Below, one piece after another: positions 36,660 to 46,700 of a stretch of DNA of 64,000 bases. Origin of the DNA: Winslowiella toletana (lineage in GTDB: Bacteria > Pseudomonadota > Gammaproteobacteria > Enterobacterales > Enterobacteriaceae). Numbering within the stretch: position 1 is the first letter of the stretch; every line of letters begins with the position of its first letter. Under the pieces are notes generated by a model, which ran no database searches, was not told the DNA's origin, and saw only the letters and a list, made by a program, of their open reading frames with translations. Both the position numbers and the translations under genes were made by a program. Location of the stretch: the NCBI RefSeq assembly GCF_032164335.1, contig NZ_CP134152.1, positions 4,092,001 to 4,156,000 on the forward strand, in the 5' to 3' direction.

Positions 36660-37325
36660 ATGGGTGTTTTACATGAGATTGTGCAGGCGCTCTGGCATCA
36701 GGACTTTGCTGCGCTGGCCAATCCGGATGTTGTCTGGATTGTTTATGGGGTGATGTTTATTACCCTGTTTCTTGAAAATGGTTTATTACCTGCCTCATTT
36801 TTACCCGGTGACAGCCTGTTATTGCTGGCCGGTGCCATGGTAGCGAAAGGGGTAATGGACTTTGTGCCGACCATGGTGATTCTGACCACCGCCGCCAGTC
36901 TGGGCTGCTGGTTAAGTTATTTGCAAGGCCGCTGGCTGGGAAATACTCAACTGGTGAAAAGCTGGCTGATGCATCTGCCGGCGCAATATCACCAGCGCGC
37001 CTGGCATATGTTTAACCGTCACGGATTGCTGGCGCTGCTGGTAGGCCGCTTTCTCGCCTTTGTGCGTACGCTGCTGCCAACCATGGCGGGGATTTCTGGC
37101 CTGAAAAACGGTCGCTTTCAGTTTTTTAACTGGCTGAGCGGCTTGCTGTGGGTCACAATTGTGGTGGCTTTCGGCTATGGCATCAGCCAGGTGCCATTTA
37201 TTAAACGCCATGAAGACCAGGTGATGGCGATCCTGATCATTCTGCCTGTGGCCCTGCTGTTTATCGGTCTGATTGGCAGCATTGTGATGATCTGGAAACA
37301 TAAACATAAAAAACAGCGGGCCTGA
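36660..37325 (+). CDS. yghB: DedA family membrane protein YghB
   Basis: The 221-residue protein has the DedA/SNARE-associated signature: [20 protein letters not shown] in the first re-entrant region, GRWLGNTQ, and the Arg-containing motif [20 protein letters not shown] in the second, with about five membrane segments and a basic C-terminal tail (WKHKHKKQR). E. coli YghB and YqjA are redundant proteins needed for proton-motive-force homeostasis, drug tolerance and normal division, and the wider family includes undecaprenyl phosphate and lipid translocases. Confidence 0.93.
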   Translation: MGVLHEIVQALWHQDFAALANPDVVWIVYGVMFITLFLENGLLPASFLPGDSLLLLAGAMVAKGVMDFVPTMVILTTAASLGCWLSYLQGRWLGNTQLVKSWLMHLPAQYHQRAWHMFNRHGLLALLVGRFLAFVRTLLPTMAGISGLKNGRFQFFNWLSGLLWVTIVVAFGYGISQVPFIKRHEDQVMAILIILPVALLFIGLIGSIVMIWKHKHKKQRA

Positions 37326-37340
37326 GCAATTCAGCCCGCT
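37315..37340. terminator. Hairpin at the yghB 3' end
   Basis: Arms agcgggc and gcccgct pair around the yghB stop codon with an added TGA/TCA pairing and one bulged base. A second small hairpin (CGCCTC/GAGGCG, 37347-37363) follows and runs into the convergent yqhC 3' end. Together they probably end both convergent transcripts. Confidence 0.5.
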
Positions 37341-37353
37341 CGCCGACGCCTCT

Positions 37354-38244
37354 TCAGGAGGCGCGCATTCTTGAAATTTCCTCTCCCGGCGTCACACCAA
37401 AAAAGCGCTTAAACTCGCGTGAAAACTGAGAGGCACTCTCGTAGCCCACTTTCATTGCCGCCACACTGGCCTTCAGGCCGTCGTGTAGCATCATCATACG
37501 CGCCTGATGCAGTCGGTAGCTTTTCAGGTACTGTAACGGCGAAGTACTGGTAACCGCCTTAAAGTTATGGTGAAAAGCTGACACGCTCATATTCACCTCA
37601 GCCGCCAGCAGATCGACACTGAGATTCTCGGTGTAATGATGTTCAATTCGGCGCAGTGAACGGACAATCTGGCTGAACTGCGTCTGACGACTAATCAGCG
37701 CCAGCAGTGCGCCACCACACGGCCCCAGCAGTACGTGATAGAGAATTTCGCGCACAATTTGCCGCCCAAGCACCCGCGCATCACGTGGATTGGACATCAC
37801 ATCCAACAGCCGCTCACAGGCGCACAGCATCTCTTCGGTCAGTAACGACGACTGAATACCGCGCGTTTGCGGCTGCGGCTGAAAACTATCGTCATCGCCA
37901 ATATCGATTAGCAGATCCTGCAATGTCAGGCTATCGACACTGAGTGAGATTCCCGCCAGCGGCGCTTCGGCAGTAGCGAAAGTCTCGCACTCAAACGGCA
38001 ACGGCACCGTCAGCATCAGATACTGGCTGGCATCATAATGAAACACGCTGGTGCCAAGATAACCGGTCTTTTGCCCCTGAAATAAGATGATGATGCCGGG
38101 CTTATACATCACTGGCGTCCGCGCACAGGGGGCATTGGCGTAGAGTAGCTTGATATCCGGCACCGAGGCCAGTGAGGCTTTGCCATCGGTCATTAACGTC
38201 ACCACCTGCTGCGCCAGACGGCGACAAATTGCGTCACGATCCAT
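37354..38244 (-). CDS. yqhC: AraC family activator YqhC
   Basis: The start at 38244 ([14 protein letters not shown]) aligns with the E. coli protein and has a GAGA element upstream; a longer frame to 38292 is open. The 296-residue protein has an AraC-type N-terminal sensing domain ([38 protein letters not shown]) and a C-terminal double helix-turn-helix ([20 protein letters not shown], then [18 protein letters not shown]). In E. coli it activates yqhD-dkgA in response to aldehydes such as glyoxal. It is divergent from yqhD here too. Confidence 0.95.
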   Translation of the reverse strand: MDRDAICRRLAQQVVTLMTDGKASLASVPDIKLLYANAPCARTPVMYKPGIIILFQGQKTGYLGTSVFHYDASQYLMLTVPLPFECETFATAEAPLAGISLSVDSLTLQDLLIDIGDDDSFQPQPQTRGIQSSLLTEEMLCACERLLDVMSNPRDARVLGRQIVREILYHVLLGPCGGALLALISRQTQFSQIVRSLRRIEHHYTENLSVDLLAAEVNMSVSAFHHNFKAVTSTSPLQYLKSYRLHQARMMMLHDGLKASVAAMKVGYESASQFSREFKRFFGVTPGEEISRMRAS

Positions 38245-38421
38245 AATCTCATTCTCTGTAACTTTTTGATGCGAGGAATAGTGCACTGCCACTGCGCAAT
38301 TCTCCAGTGAATTGTAGAAACAGGCAAGATTAAGGCAGAATTGAGCATTGTGAGTTCAGCGCTGAATCCCGACAATAGTTATCACGTTACACCAGATAAC
38401 CCCTATATAAGGCGAATAATG

Positions 38422-39579
38422 ATGAACAACTTTACTCTTCATACCCCAACCCGCATCCTTTTCGGTCAGGGCCAGATTGCACATTTAAGCAAAGAAATTC
38501 CCGTCGGCAGCAAAGTGCTGATTACCTTTGGCGGCGGCAGCGTTAAAAAAACCGGCGTAATGGATCAGGTCTACAGCGCGCTGAAAGATTTCGACGTGCA
38601 GGAGTTCGGCGGTATTGAGCCGAACCCATCTTATGAAACGCTGATGAAAGCCGTTGAAGTGGTTAAAGCGCAAAAAATCGATTTTCTGCTGGCAGTTGGC
38701 GGCGGTTCGGTGCTGGATGGCACCAAGTTTATTGCCGCCGCGGCGTTCTACGGCGAAGAACCCTGGAACATTCTGAAAACACGTGGGGCTGATATCCAAC
38801 AGGCGCTGCCGATGGGATCAGTGCTGACGCTGCCTGCTACCGGTTCAGAATCCAACAGCGGTGCGGTGATTACCCGTCGCGCCACTGGCGACAAGCAGGC
38901 TTTCAGCTCTCCGTTCGTACAGCCGCTGTTTGCCGTACTGGACCCGGTGTACACCTACACCCTGCCAGAACGTCAGATTGCTAACGGCGTGGTCGATGCT
39001 TTTGTTCATACCATTGAGCAGTATCTGACTTATCCGGTTGATGCCAAAGTGCAGGATCGCTTTGCCGAAGGCCTGCTACTGACGTTGATTGAAGAGGGTC
39101 CAAAAGCGCTGAAAGAACCCGAAAACTATGCGGTTCGTGCCAATGTGATGTGGAGTGCCACCATGGCGCTGAACGGCCTGATTGGTGCTGGCGTCCCGCA
39201 GGACTGGGCCACCCACATGCTCGGCCATGAACTGACCGCGATGCACGGCATCGACCACGCGCAAACGCTGGCTATCGTATTGCCATCACTGATGAACATC
39301 AAGCGTGAGCAAAAACGTGGCAAGCTGCTGCAATATGCTGAACGCGTCTGGGGCTTTAAAGAAGGCAATGAAGAGCAGCGCATTGACCTGGCAATTACCG
39401 CCACTCGTGAGTTCTTCGAAGCCATGGGTATTCCGACCCGCATGAAGGATTATCAGCTGGATGGCAGTTCCATTCCGGCCCTGCTGGCGAAGCTCGAAGA
39501 GAAAGGACTGACACAACTGGGTGAGCACAAAGACATTACGCTTGAGGTCAGTCGTCAGATCTTCGAAGACGCGCGTTAA
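38422..39579 (+). CDS. yqhD: NADPH-dependent aldehyde reductase YqhD
   Basis: Adjacent ATGs at 38419 and 38422 are both usable; the second (MNNFTLHTPTRILFG) aligns with E. coli YqhD, and both are served by AAGGCGA. The 385-residue iron/zinc-type alcohol dehydrogenase has the NADPH-binding GGGSV segments (TFGGGSVKKTG; LLAVGGGSVLDGTK) and metal ligands in NGVVDAFVHTIEQY (Asp, His), ATHMLGHELTAMHGIDHAQT (His, His). It reduces a wide range of toxic aldehydes. The longer open frame to 38341 has no ribosome site. YqhC control through the intergenic region is expected. Confidence 0.96.
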   Translation: MNNFTLHTPTRILFGQGQIAHLSKEIPVGSKVLITFGGGSVKKTGVMDQVYSALKDFDVQEFGGIEPNPSYETLMKAVEVVKAQKIDFLLAVGGGSVLDGTKFIAAAAFYGEEPWNILKTRGADIQQALPMGSVLTLPATGSESNSGAVITRRATGDKQAFSSPFVQPLFAVLDPVYTYTLPERQIANGVVDAFVHTIEQYLTYPVDAKVQDRFAEGLLLTLIEEGPKALKEPENYAVRANVMWSATMALNGLIGAGVPQDWATHMLGHELTAMHGIDHAQTLAIVLPSLMNIKREQKRGKLLQYAERVWGFKEGNEEQRIDLAITATREFFEAMGIPTRMKDYQLDGSSIPALLAKLEEKGLTQLGEHKDITLEVSRQIFEDAR

Positions 39580-39662
39580 TCATTAATGCCATTTATTGAC
39601 TAGACTCTACTGTTAAAAACCGGTGCCGCTGGCACCGGCTAACTCGCCAGAAAGGAGATGTT

Positions 39663-40487
39663 ATGGTAGATCAACCGATAATTAAGCTGCGTGATGGCAA
39701 TATGATGCCGCAACTCGGACTCGGCGTCTGGCAGGCCAGCATTGAGGATGCGCGCAATGCCGCGCTGAAGGCACTGGACGTCGGCTATCGTTCCATTGAT
39801 ACCGCGGCTATCTACAAGAATGAAGAAGCTATCGGGCAGGCATTACAGGAGACTGACGTCGCACGCGACGAGATCTTTATTACCACGAAACTGTGGAATG
39901 ACGATCAGCTGAATGCCGATAAAGCGATTGAAACCAGCCTGAAAAAACTGCAGCTGGAGAGTGTCGATCTCTATCTGATGCACTGGCCTTGTCCGGATAA
40001 TGACAATTATGTCGACGCCTGGAAAGCCATGATCGAGCTGCAAAAGCAAGGGCTGACCAAAAGTATTGGTGTCTGTAACTTTAATCAGCCGCACCTGAAA
40101 CGCCTGATTGATGAAACCGGCGTTACGCCAGTTGTGAATCAGATTGAACTGCACCCAATGCTGCAACAGCGCGAATTACACGCCTGGAATGCCCTGCATC
40201 AAATTCAGACTGAATCCTGGAGCCCACTGGCCCAGGGCGGTAAAGGCGTATTCGATCAGGAAATCATTAAAAAGCTGGCGAAGAAATACGGTAAAACTGC
40301 CGCGCAGATTGTGATTCGCTGGCACCTTGACAGCGGACTGGTGGTGATTCCTAAATCGGTAACGCCGGCACGTATTGAAGAGAACTTTAAGGTGTTTGAT
40401 TTCCGCCTGGAAAAACCAGAGATCTCTGAAATTGCCAAACTGGATCAGGGTAATCGTTTAGGGCCAAATCCCGACGAGCTGAACTGA
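39663..40487 (+). CDS. dkgA: 2,5-diketo-D-gluconate / methylglyoxal reductase DkgA
   Basis: The 274-residue aldo-keto reductase has the full catalytic tetrad: Asp and Tyr in SIDTAAIYKNEEAIG (~44-50), Lys in ITTKLWND (~75) and His in LMHWPCPD (~108), plus the NADPH-binding IPKSVTPARIEEN near the C-terminus. It reduces diketogluconate, methylglyoxal and other carbonyls. AAAGGAG lies 7 bases before the ATG. It follows yqhD by 83 bp in the same direction and is probably cotranscribed under YqhC. In E. coli the next genes are yqhG, yqhH, ygiQ and sufI; here the giant-gene block replaces them. Confidence 0.96.
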   Translation: MVDQPIIKLRDGNMMPQLGLGVWQASIEDARNAALKALDVGYRSIDTAAIYKNEEAIGQALQETDVARDEIFITTKLWNDDQLNADKAIETSLKKLQLESVDLYLMHWPCPDNDNYVDAWKAMIELQKQGLTKSIGVCNFNQPHLKRLIDETGVTPVVNQIELHPMLQQRELHAWNALHQIQTESWSPLAQGGKGVFDQEIIKKLAKKYGKTAAQIVIRWHLDSGLVVIPKSVTPARIEENFKVFDFRLEKPEISEIAKLDQGNRLGPNPDELN

Positions 40488-40509
40488 TTTCAGGATAACA
40501 TAAGCTTCA

Positions 40510-40535
40510 CAGAGGCGGCATTCCCGCCGCCTCTG
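40510..40535 (+). terminator. Hairpin after dkgA
   Basis: A perfect 10 bp stem (cagaggcggc/gccgcctctg) with a 6-base loop starts 22 bp after the dkgA stop. It marks the left border of the giant-gene block. The same 9-10 bp arms occur at 29326-29351. Confidence 0.6.
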
Positions 40536-40579
40536 GCATCCACAGCCATTCTTCCTGCCAGGTAATCGTCGCCTTTCCC

Positions 40580-40664
40580 GTTCGCAAAAAAAGACCATAT
40601 CGCCGTATTAACAGTAACAGCAATTGTACTTACGTCTACATTTGCTACCCTCCGAAATTATTGC
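40580..40664 (+). promoter_or_regulatory. Conserved upstream element of giant gene 1
   Basis: About 85 bp here match the segment before giant genes 2 and 3 (47790-47875, 54970-55055) with roughly 85% identity by eye and one single-base indel. The best conserved parts are gttcgcaaaaaaagaccat, aattgtactt and cgtctacatttg. The following ~40 bp before the start codon are not conserved. A promoter or operator shared by the three genes is the simplest explanation; I do not see an unambiguous -35/-10 pair. Confidence 0.6.
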
Positions 40665-40705
40665 AGACATCATTCACGGATTTAGCAGCCGGAGCTGGCG
40701 CGCGT

Positions 40706-43700
40706 ATGGAAAACAATGCTATTGCCCGTATCAGCAACAGCACCCAGCTTGCACCTGCTGTGGTTCCCTTCAGCCATACAGCGGGCCTGGCGCAGAATGT
40801 CCGCCAGATAACCAACAGCGCCTATTTCAGCGCTACCGCCGATCAGGCTTGCGCAGCGCAGCCTGACCGGCAATATCCGCGGCCGGATGCTTTGTCTTTA
40901 CCGGCTGACAATCCGTCCGCTTCGGTCACCGCCGTCCATTTTACCCCGCTGCCGCTGCCCGCCCTCGCCGGTACCCCGCTCAGCTTGCCCGATGCCGCGC
41001 TGGCGCTGGCGTCTGCCGGGATAGCATCGCCGGTGCCAGCTGACGGCGCGTCCGCCCCGCTGGTTTTTGCCCGCCAGATGTTCAGCCTCGCCGTCAGGCT
41101 GTTGGCCGACCGCGCCAATCCCATCACCGCCGCTTTTCGCGCCGACCTGGAGCTGATTCAGCACCGCTTCCGGGGGCTGGCCGATGGATGTGTCTCTCAG
41201 CCGTTCAGTGACCAGAACCCACTGGCGCTGTCTGCTTTAAACCGCGACCTCGCGCTGGCCCAGGCTATCCGCAGCAGCGAAAGTACGCTGGATAATCTGC
41301 GGTCGCTGACCACCCGGCTTGAGAGCATCGAACAGGGCCGCCATGAGGGCATCGGAACGGACGAGCGTGAGTTGGCCGGGCGGCTGAGAAGCTTTATCCG
41401 GAGCAGACAAACGTCCCTGCACCTCGCGCTGCGAACCACCGGAATCCCGCGCCTGCAGCAGGCCGTCAGCCAGATGATTATGCAAAGGCTGTTTGCCGCA
41501 CAGCCGGCCAGCGCGCCCGGCTTCACCGGCGACGGATACACCACCGCACGGCTGAGCGCCGACATCAGCCGCCTGCTGTCCGGCGACGCCGTCCGCCAGC
41601 TACACGCGCTGAAGCTGACGTGGGACTCTGCACGCCAGAAAACCACCGCCTCAGGCGCAAAAAAGCTGACGCCGCTCAGGTGGCTGGCGCTACTGGAAAC
41701 CAGCCGCGAGGCCCGCGCGGCATTAGTCCGTGCGCTCGGCGAACATCTGCCCGGCTACCGCATTGTCAGCACGCTCGCCGCAACGCCGCATGACCAGTCG
41801 CTGCAGCCCGCCCTGCTGGAGTGCTTCACCTTCTGCACCGCACTGGACTCCGACGCCCGCCGCCATTTGCAGGAAGTACTGGCCGACGGCCAGCTCTATC
41901 GCGCAGCGCAACGCTGCCTGCAGCTGGTCAACGATCCGGAATTCTTCAGCCGCCTGAATTTCAGCCTGACCGCCCTCAATCTGCAGCTTGAGCAGAAAAT
42001 GAAAAAACAGCGTAACTGGGTGAATTTGCGCGAAGCGCTGGCCAACTTTACCGCCGACAGCCAGTTTCAGATGCTGTACGGCGACAAACTAAAGGCGCAG
42101 CAGGATGCGGAACGAAATGCGCAGCAGCAGGCCGACTACCGGTTCTATCAGCAGCAGAGGGAGCTGAAGGGCCAGGCCTGGACAGATCAGCGCGAGGATC
42201 GGCTGGACAGCATAGGCCGTGAGCAGGAGTGGCTGAACGAGGAAGTGGAGATCGTTTGCCAGGTAGAAAGCACCCGGAAACAACGCATCGTGACGCTGAA
42301 GGAGGTCAACGGGGTCAACAGCCACATTACCCGCGATGAAACGCGCATTAACAAAGCGCCGTCGTTTGTCGTCAGGGTCCGGCGCAAAGACCTGATTGAG
42401 GCGCGCAAAACCAGCGACTATGCGGTGCGCAATCTGCTGTTTCGTACCATGGGGGCCATCAAAGGCGGTGAGACCGCGCATAAAACCACGCCTTTCGCGC
42501 AGGCTCCGGTTAAGCAGGGGCACGCGCTGCGCAAGGTGATCGTAACCGACGAAGATCGCCAGGTCAGGATCGCCGGATATCGTGAAAAAAGTGATGATTT
42601 GCCGCTGCGGATAGCGGTGTTTGACGTCAGACAGGAGCTGCAACGCCAGTGGGAACACTATGCGCTGAATCCGATACTGCTTCCCGACGGAGCGAACAGT
42701 GACGCCCGGCCTGCGTTCGGGCTGGGCACCAGTAAGAGCTCACCGCCTCATGCGGCTCCTTTTCGCCCTGCCAGTCCGCTGACGTCAGCCACCGCTCATG
42801 CCCCGGACTCAGACAGCAGCGACAGTACTGAAGGCTCGATCAGCTATCAACCCTGCCTGCGGGTTTCCGAGATTTTTGGCCGCAGAAACCCGCCCGACAC
42901 ACCGCTGACGGATAACCTGCGGCCAATGTCACCAGTTGAAAATCAGCTGCTGAGCCAGCTACATCAGCTGCACGGCAACATCACCGCCGCTGATGCCGGA
43001 CGCAGACGCCAGCAGGATCAGGCGGCAGCGCTGATGCAACTGGAGCAGTGCGTGGCCAACCTCGGCCGGGAGCGGCGGCTGGATCAACTGCCACTCCCGC
43101 TACAGAACGCCTTCGCGTCGCTGTTTTCTGAGCTGGAGCCCCCGGCTGAGGCCACTGAAAACACCGATGCCACCTTCGGCGGTGCAGTGACGCTGGCGCA
43201 GCTCAGCCAGGCCATTCGTTATGCCAATAATATCAATACCGTTCACAGCATATCGCAGCCGGATCTCAGCCAGATCATCTCAACCTGGCAGGATATATCC
43301 CTCTATATGGTTAAACGTCAGGGCTCGCCGCCGCTGCTGCCTAAAGCCAAAGTGACGCGCGCCACAGAGCCTGCCGCCAGTACCTCTGGTATTAATCCGC
43401 AACAGCCCGCCGGGCTCAGCCTTGCCGACCACTGCAGAATCTGGCGAAACATGGGCCAGGCACAGCGGGATAACTTTGGTGGTGCACAGGGCTATGGCAA
43501 AACCGTCAACATTGATGCCCGCTTCTGGCAGCAGCTGGCTTGTGACGATCGATTACGCGACGAGGGCGAAGCGCTGGTGGCGGCGTCAGCGGCCATAAAG
43601 AAAACTGACTATATTCTCCATCTGGGCAACTGGAAGTCGATGAGCCAGGAGCAACGGGAGATGTGGGGCGGTCCTCAAGGTTATGCCAGTGCGAACGAAA

Positions 43701-46700
43701 TAACCGTGTCGACCTGGGAAAGAATGGTCGGCCGCCGCGGACTGCAACAGCCAGGCAGAGACAGGCTGGTGCCGGTGCCGGTTAACTCGCGCAGAATCGG
43801 CTATTACGACCACCTGGTTTGCTGGGACAAAATGTCGGTAGAGGAAAAAGCCGCTGCCGGTGGTGCCAGAAATTATGCCCATTCGCATAAATTGAATCTG
43901 TCGACCTGGAAAAGGCTGGTCAACGAAGATGGGCTGTCAAACATGGGCCAACTGCGGTTAATCAGCTATATCGGTGCGAATCATACCAGCTACGGCAGGC
44001 ACTGTGAGATCTGGCATGGCATGCAGCAGCAGGCACGTCAGCTGGCCGGGGGAGTGGTGAAATATGCCGTCGATAATCAGTTAAGCGTCGACTGCTGGCT
44101 CAGGCTGGCTGACGACAGCGGATTAACTGCGGAAGGAAGAATCAGAATGTCTGCACACAACTCTCCCGCGATTAGCGATTATGGTCATCACTGTATAATC
44201 TGGGATCGGATGTCTGCGGAAGAAAAACAGCAAGCGGGCGGCGTACGCGGTTACGGGGATGTGCGTCGTCTGACGCATCGATACTGGTCAAGCTACGCTA
44301 CCGATCAGGGCCTGACTGAAAAAGGGCGCGAAAAAATGATGGCTACTCTGGCGAGTGGAGGAAAAATTGATTACAGCTTTCAGTGCCAGATATGGATCTC
44401 CAGAACGCCCGAGTTCAGAGCCAGGGTTGGCGGCGCAAGAGGCTACGCTAAACTTAACAATCTTGGTATGCACTGGTTAGCGCTGGCCACCGACACCGGA
44501 TTAACCGATGAGGGCCTTAGCAGGCTGACCCAGACCGACAGAAGCAGAAAAGATTACGATATTCATCTGCTCGGCTGGCTTAAGTTGCCGGATGATGAGA
44601 AAAACGCCGACGATGCCGTGAGAAACTATGCAGATCAGCATGGGCTTCATCATAAAACCTTTTCGTTTCTTGCCAACAGAAACGGCCTGTCGAATAAGGG
44701 CGTGGAACGGTTGCTATCCGGAGCCTTTGCCGATGAGGCGAGAGCCATTCTTTTCCAGCAATCAGATCTGTCGCCGACCACTGTATCAACATCTTCTGCA
44801 GAGACGACAACACCCCATTCGGACAATATGTTCTCCTGCAGCCCTGCAACTGACAGCATCTCTGCATCGCAATCATCCAGCGAAATTCAGGATCATCAAT
44901 CATTTATATCTTATCACTGCCGACAATGGCAGAAGATAACCGCAGAAAACGAATTAATCAAAGCAGGGGCAAAAAACTATGCGTTGAGAAATGGCATCAA
45001 CCGGTTTACCTGGGCAAAGCTGGCCAATGATTCCGGACTGACAGTGGATGGATACGCGGTGATGAATAAAACGCTTCCCGGCCCGATGAACTATTTTCCG
45101 CATCTTGAGGCGTGGTCCAATATCACCGAAGAGCTGAAAAATCTGGGGGTGAAAGAGTACGCTTTGAAGCATAATTTAAGATACAGCTATTTTTCCCGGC
45201 TGGTTGATAAAAACGGACTGAAACCCAAAGGGATAAGAATTCTTGAGCGACACCACGCCAGACGACCAGCAAAATCCCTGATCTTACGCGCCAAATCTCT
45301 CGTCACTGAGACGACTGCCTCTCAATCGCCTGGAACAGAGACGCCAGTGGTGGCAATAAAAACTGAGTTGCCTCAGCCAGCCAGCCTCCAACGCGAGAAT
45401 ATCTGGCAAATCACGCTGGATGATCAAGGTATGACGCTTAACCGGGAGCAGCTCGATATCCCACAGCCGACTCAACAGGATAGCATCCGCAATGATTTCC
45501 CTATCCTGCGCGATCCGGACGATCCTTCCCGCAGCCTGACGCTTCAGGCCGAAGGCAAAGCGTCGGCCAGTGAGATCAATACCACCAACTGGGGTGAGCT
45601 GAATAGTATCTTTGCCGGTATGCCCTCAAAGGAGAGGAAAGCAGCAAAAACGAAGCTGTCCGAAGCCTTTCGCCACGCGGTGGAGCACGAAACTACGCTG
45701 GATATTACCGCCGGTGACCGCATGATGACCGCGCCAACCTGCCATGAGGTGAACGGCGAGATTATTTCGCTGGGCAATGGCGTATTTAACGGCAGCAAGC
45801 AGATCGTTCCGTCGCTGACTCTGCTGGCACCCTATGCTGGCATCTATCATGCTTCTGTCAGATCGCTGCAGAACGAGCGCAGGAAACAGGGGGCAGATCG
45901 CACCTCAGCCTACCTTTTTGGCACCAATGCCATCACGCGTACCGTCAGCGGCCTGGCAAGCGGGAATATCAGCAAAAATATCAATACCGGCCAGTTGGGT
46001 AACAATCCCGCCATTGCCAGCAATAACGTTACCGCCGTACGTTTCGGTAAAAACCTTACCATGCTGGTCACCACCCGGGACGTGATGCCGGGTGAGGAGT
46101 ACTTTATCAATTATGGCGATGAATTTCAGAAGGCCGGGACTGAGGTAAAAGCTGAACCGGCAGAGCAGATCAGGCAGATTGCGACATCTCCGGAGATCAC
46201 TTTCAGCCCTGAAGATCTTGTCAGGATGGCCGACTCGATGCTGCGCGCGCCGGGTGCCTGGCACTCTGAACTGGGGGAACAGGCGGCGGTATTGCTGATA
46301 AATTCGGCACAGCTGCCGTCCGGTACAGTGCTGACCGTTAAGCGGGACGAAGTGACCCATATTTATCGTCAGGGGCAGGACGAACACTTTATCACGGGAG
46401 GCTATCAGCCCCAGCCGGGAGAGACACACGTCGGACTGAGGTATCGCGAACTATCAGGCATGGGGCATTACGATGTTGAAACAGCACCGGGGCGGATTAT
46501 TCCGATTGCGCCGGATGGCAACTGCCTGTATCAAGCCGTCAGTCGCGGCTTAAGCGAAGGAGGCCACAACAATTTTGACTTCAAGCGCTTACGCGATATC
46601 GCGGCCAACGAGTTTCTTGCCCATAGCCCGCGCTATCTGCAAATGGTTGATGTTGCCAGGCTCAAAGTGGAGCTGGAAGCACGAAAACTGCCGGTTAAAC

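Noticed and set aside
40661..40705. TTG start giving 15 extra residues on giant protein 1
   Set aside because: The ATG at 40706 aligns with the starts of genes 2 and 3 and has the same GGAG spacing (11 bases); the extra residues have no counterpart.
40500..40705. hrp box (GGAACC-N15/16-CCACNNA) before the giant genes
   Set aside because: No match was seen in any of the three upstream regions, so T3SS co-regulation cannot be argued from the promoter.
41640..42480. Possible NEL-type E3 ubiquitin ligase region in the giant proteins
   Set aside because: The helical segment with FFSRLN and LNEEVEIVCQV loosely recalls NEL proteins, but I could not find the catalytic CxD motif in place. It needs a profile search before any such claim.
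43427..45268. CRISPR-like or satellite DNA repeat
   Set aside because: The periodicity is at protein level only; the DNA of the units is highly diverged and without spacers.
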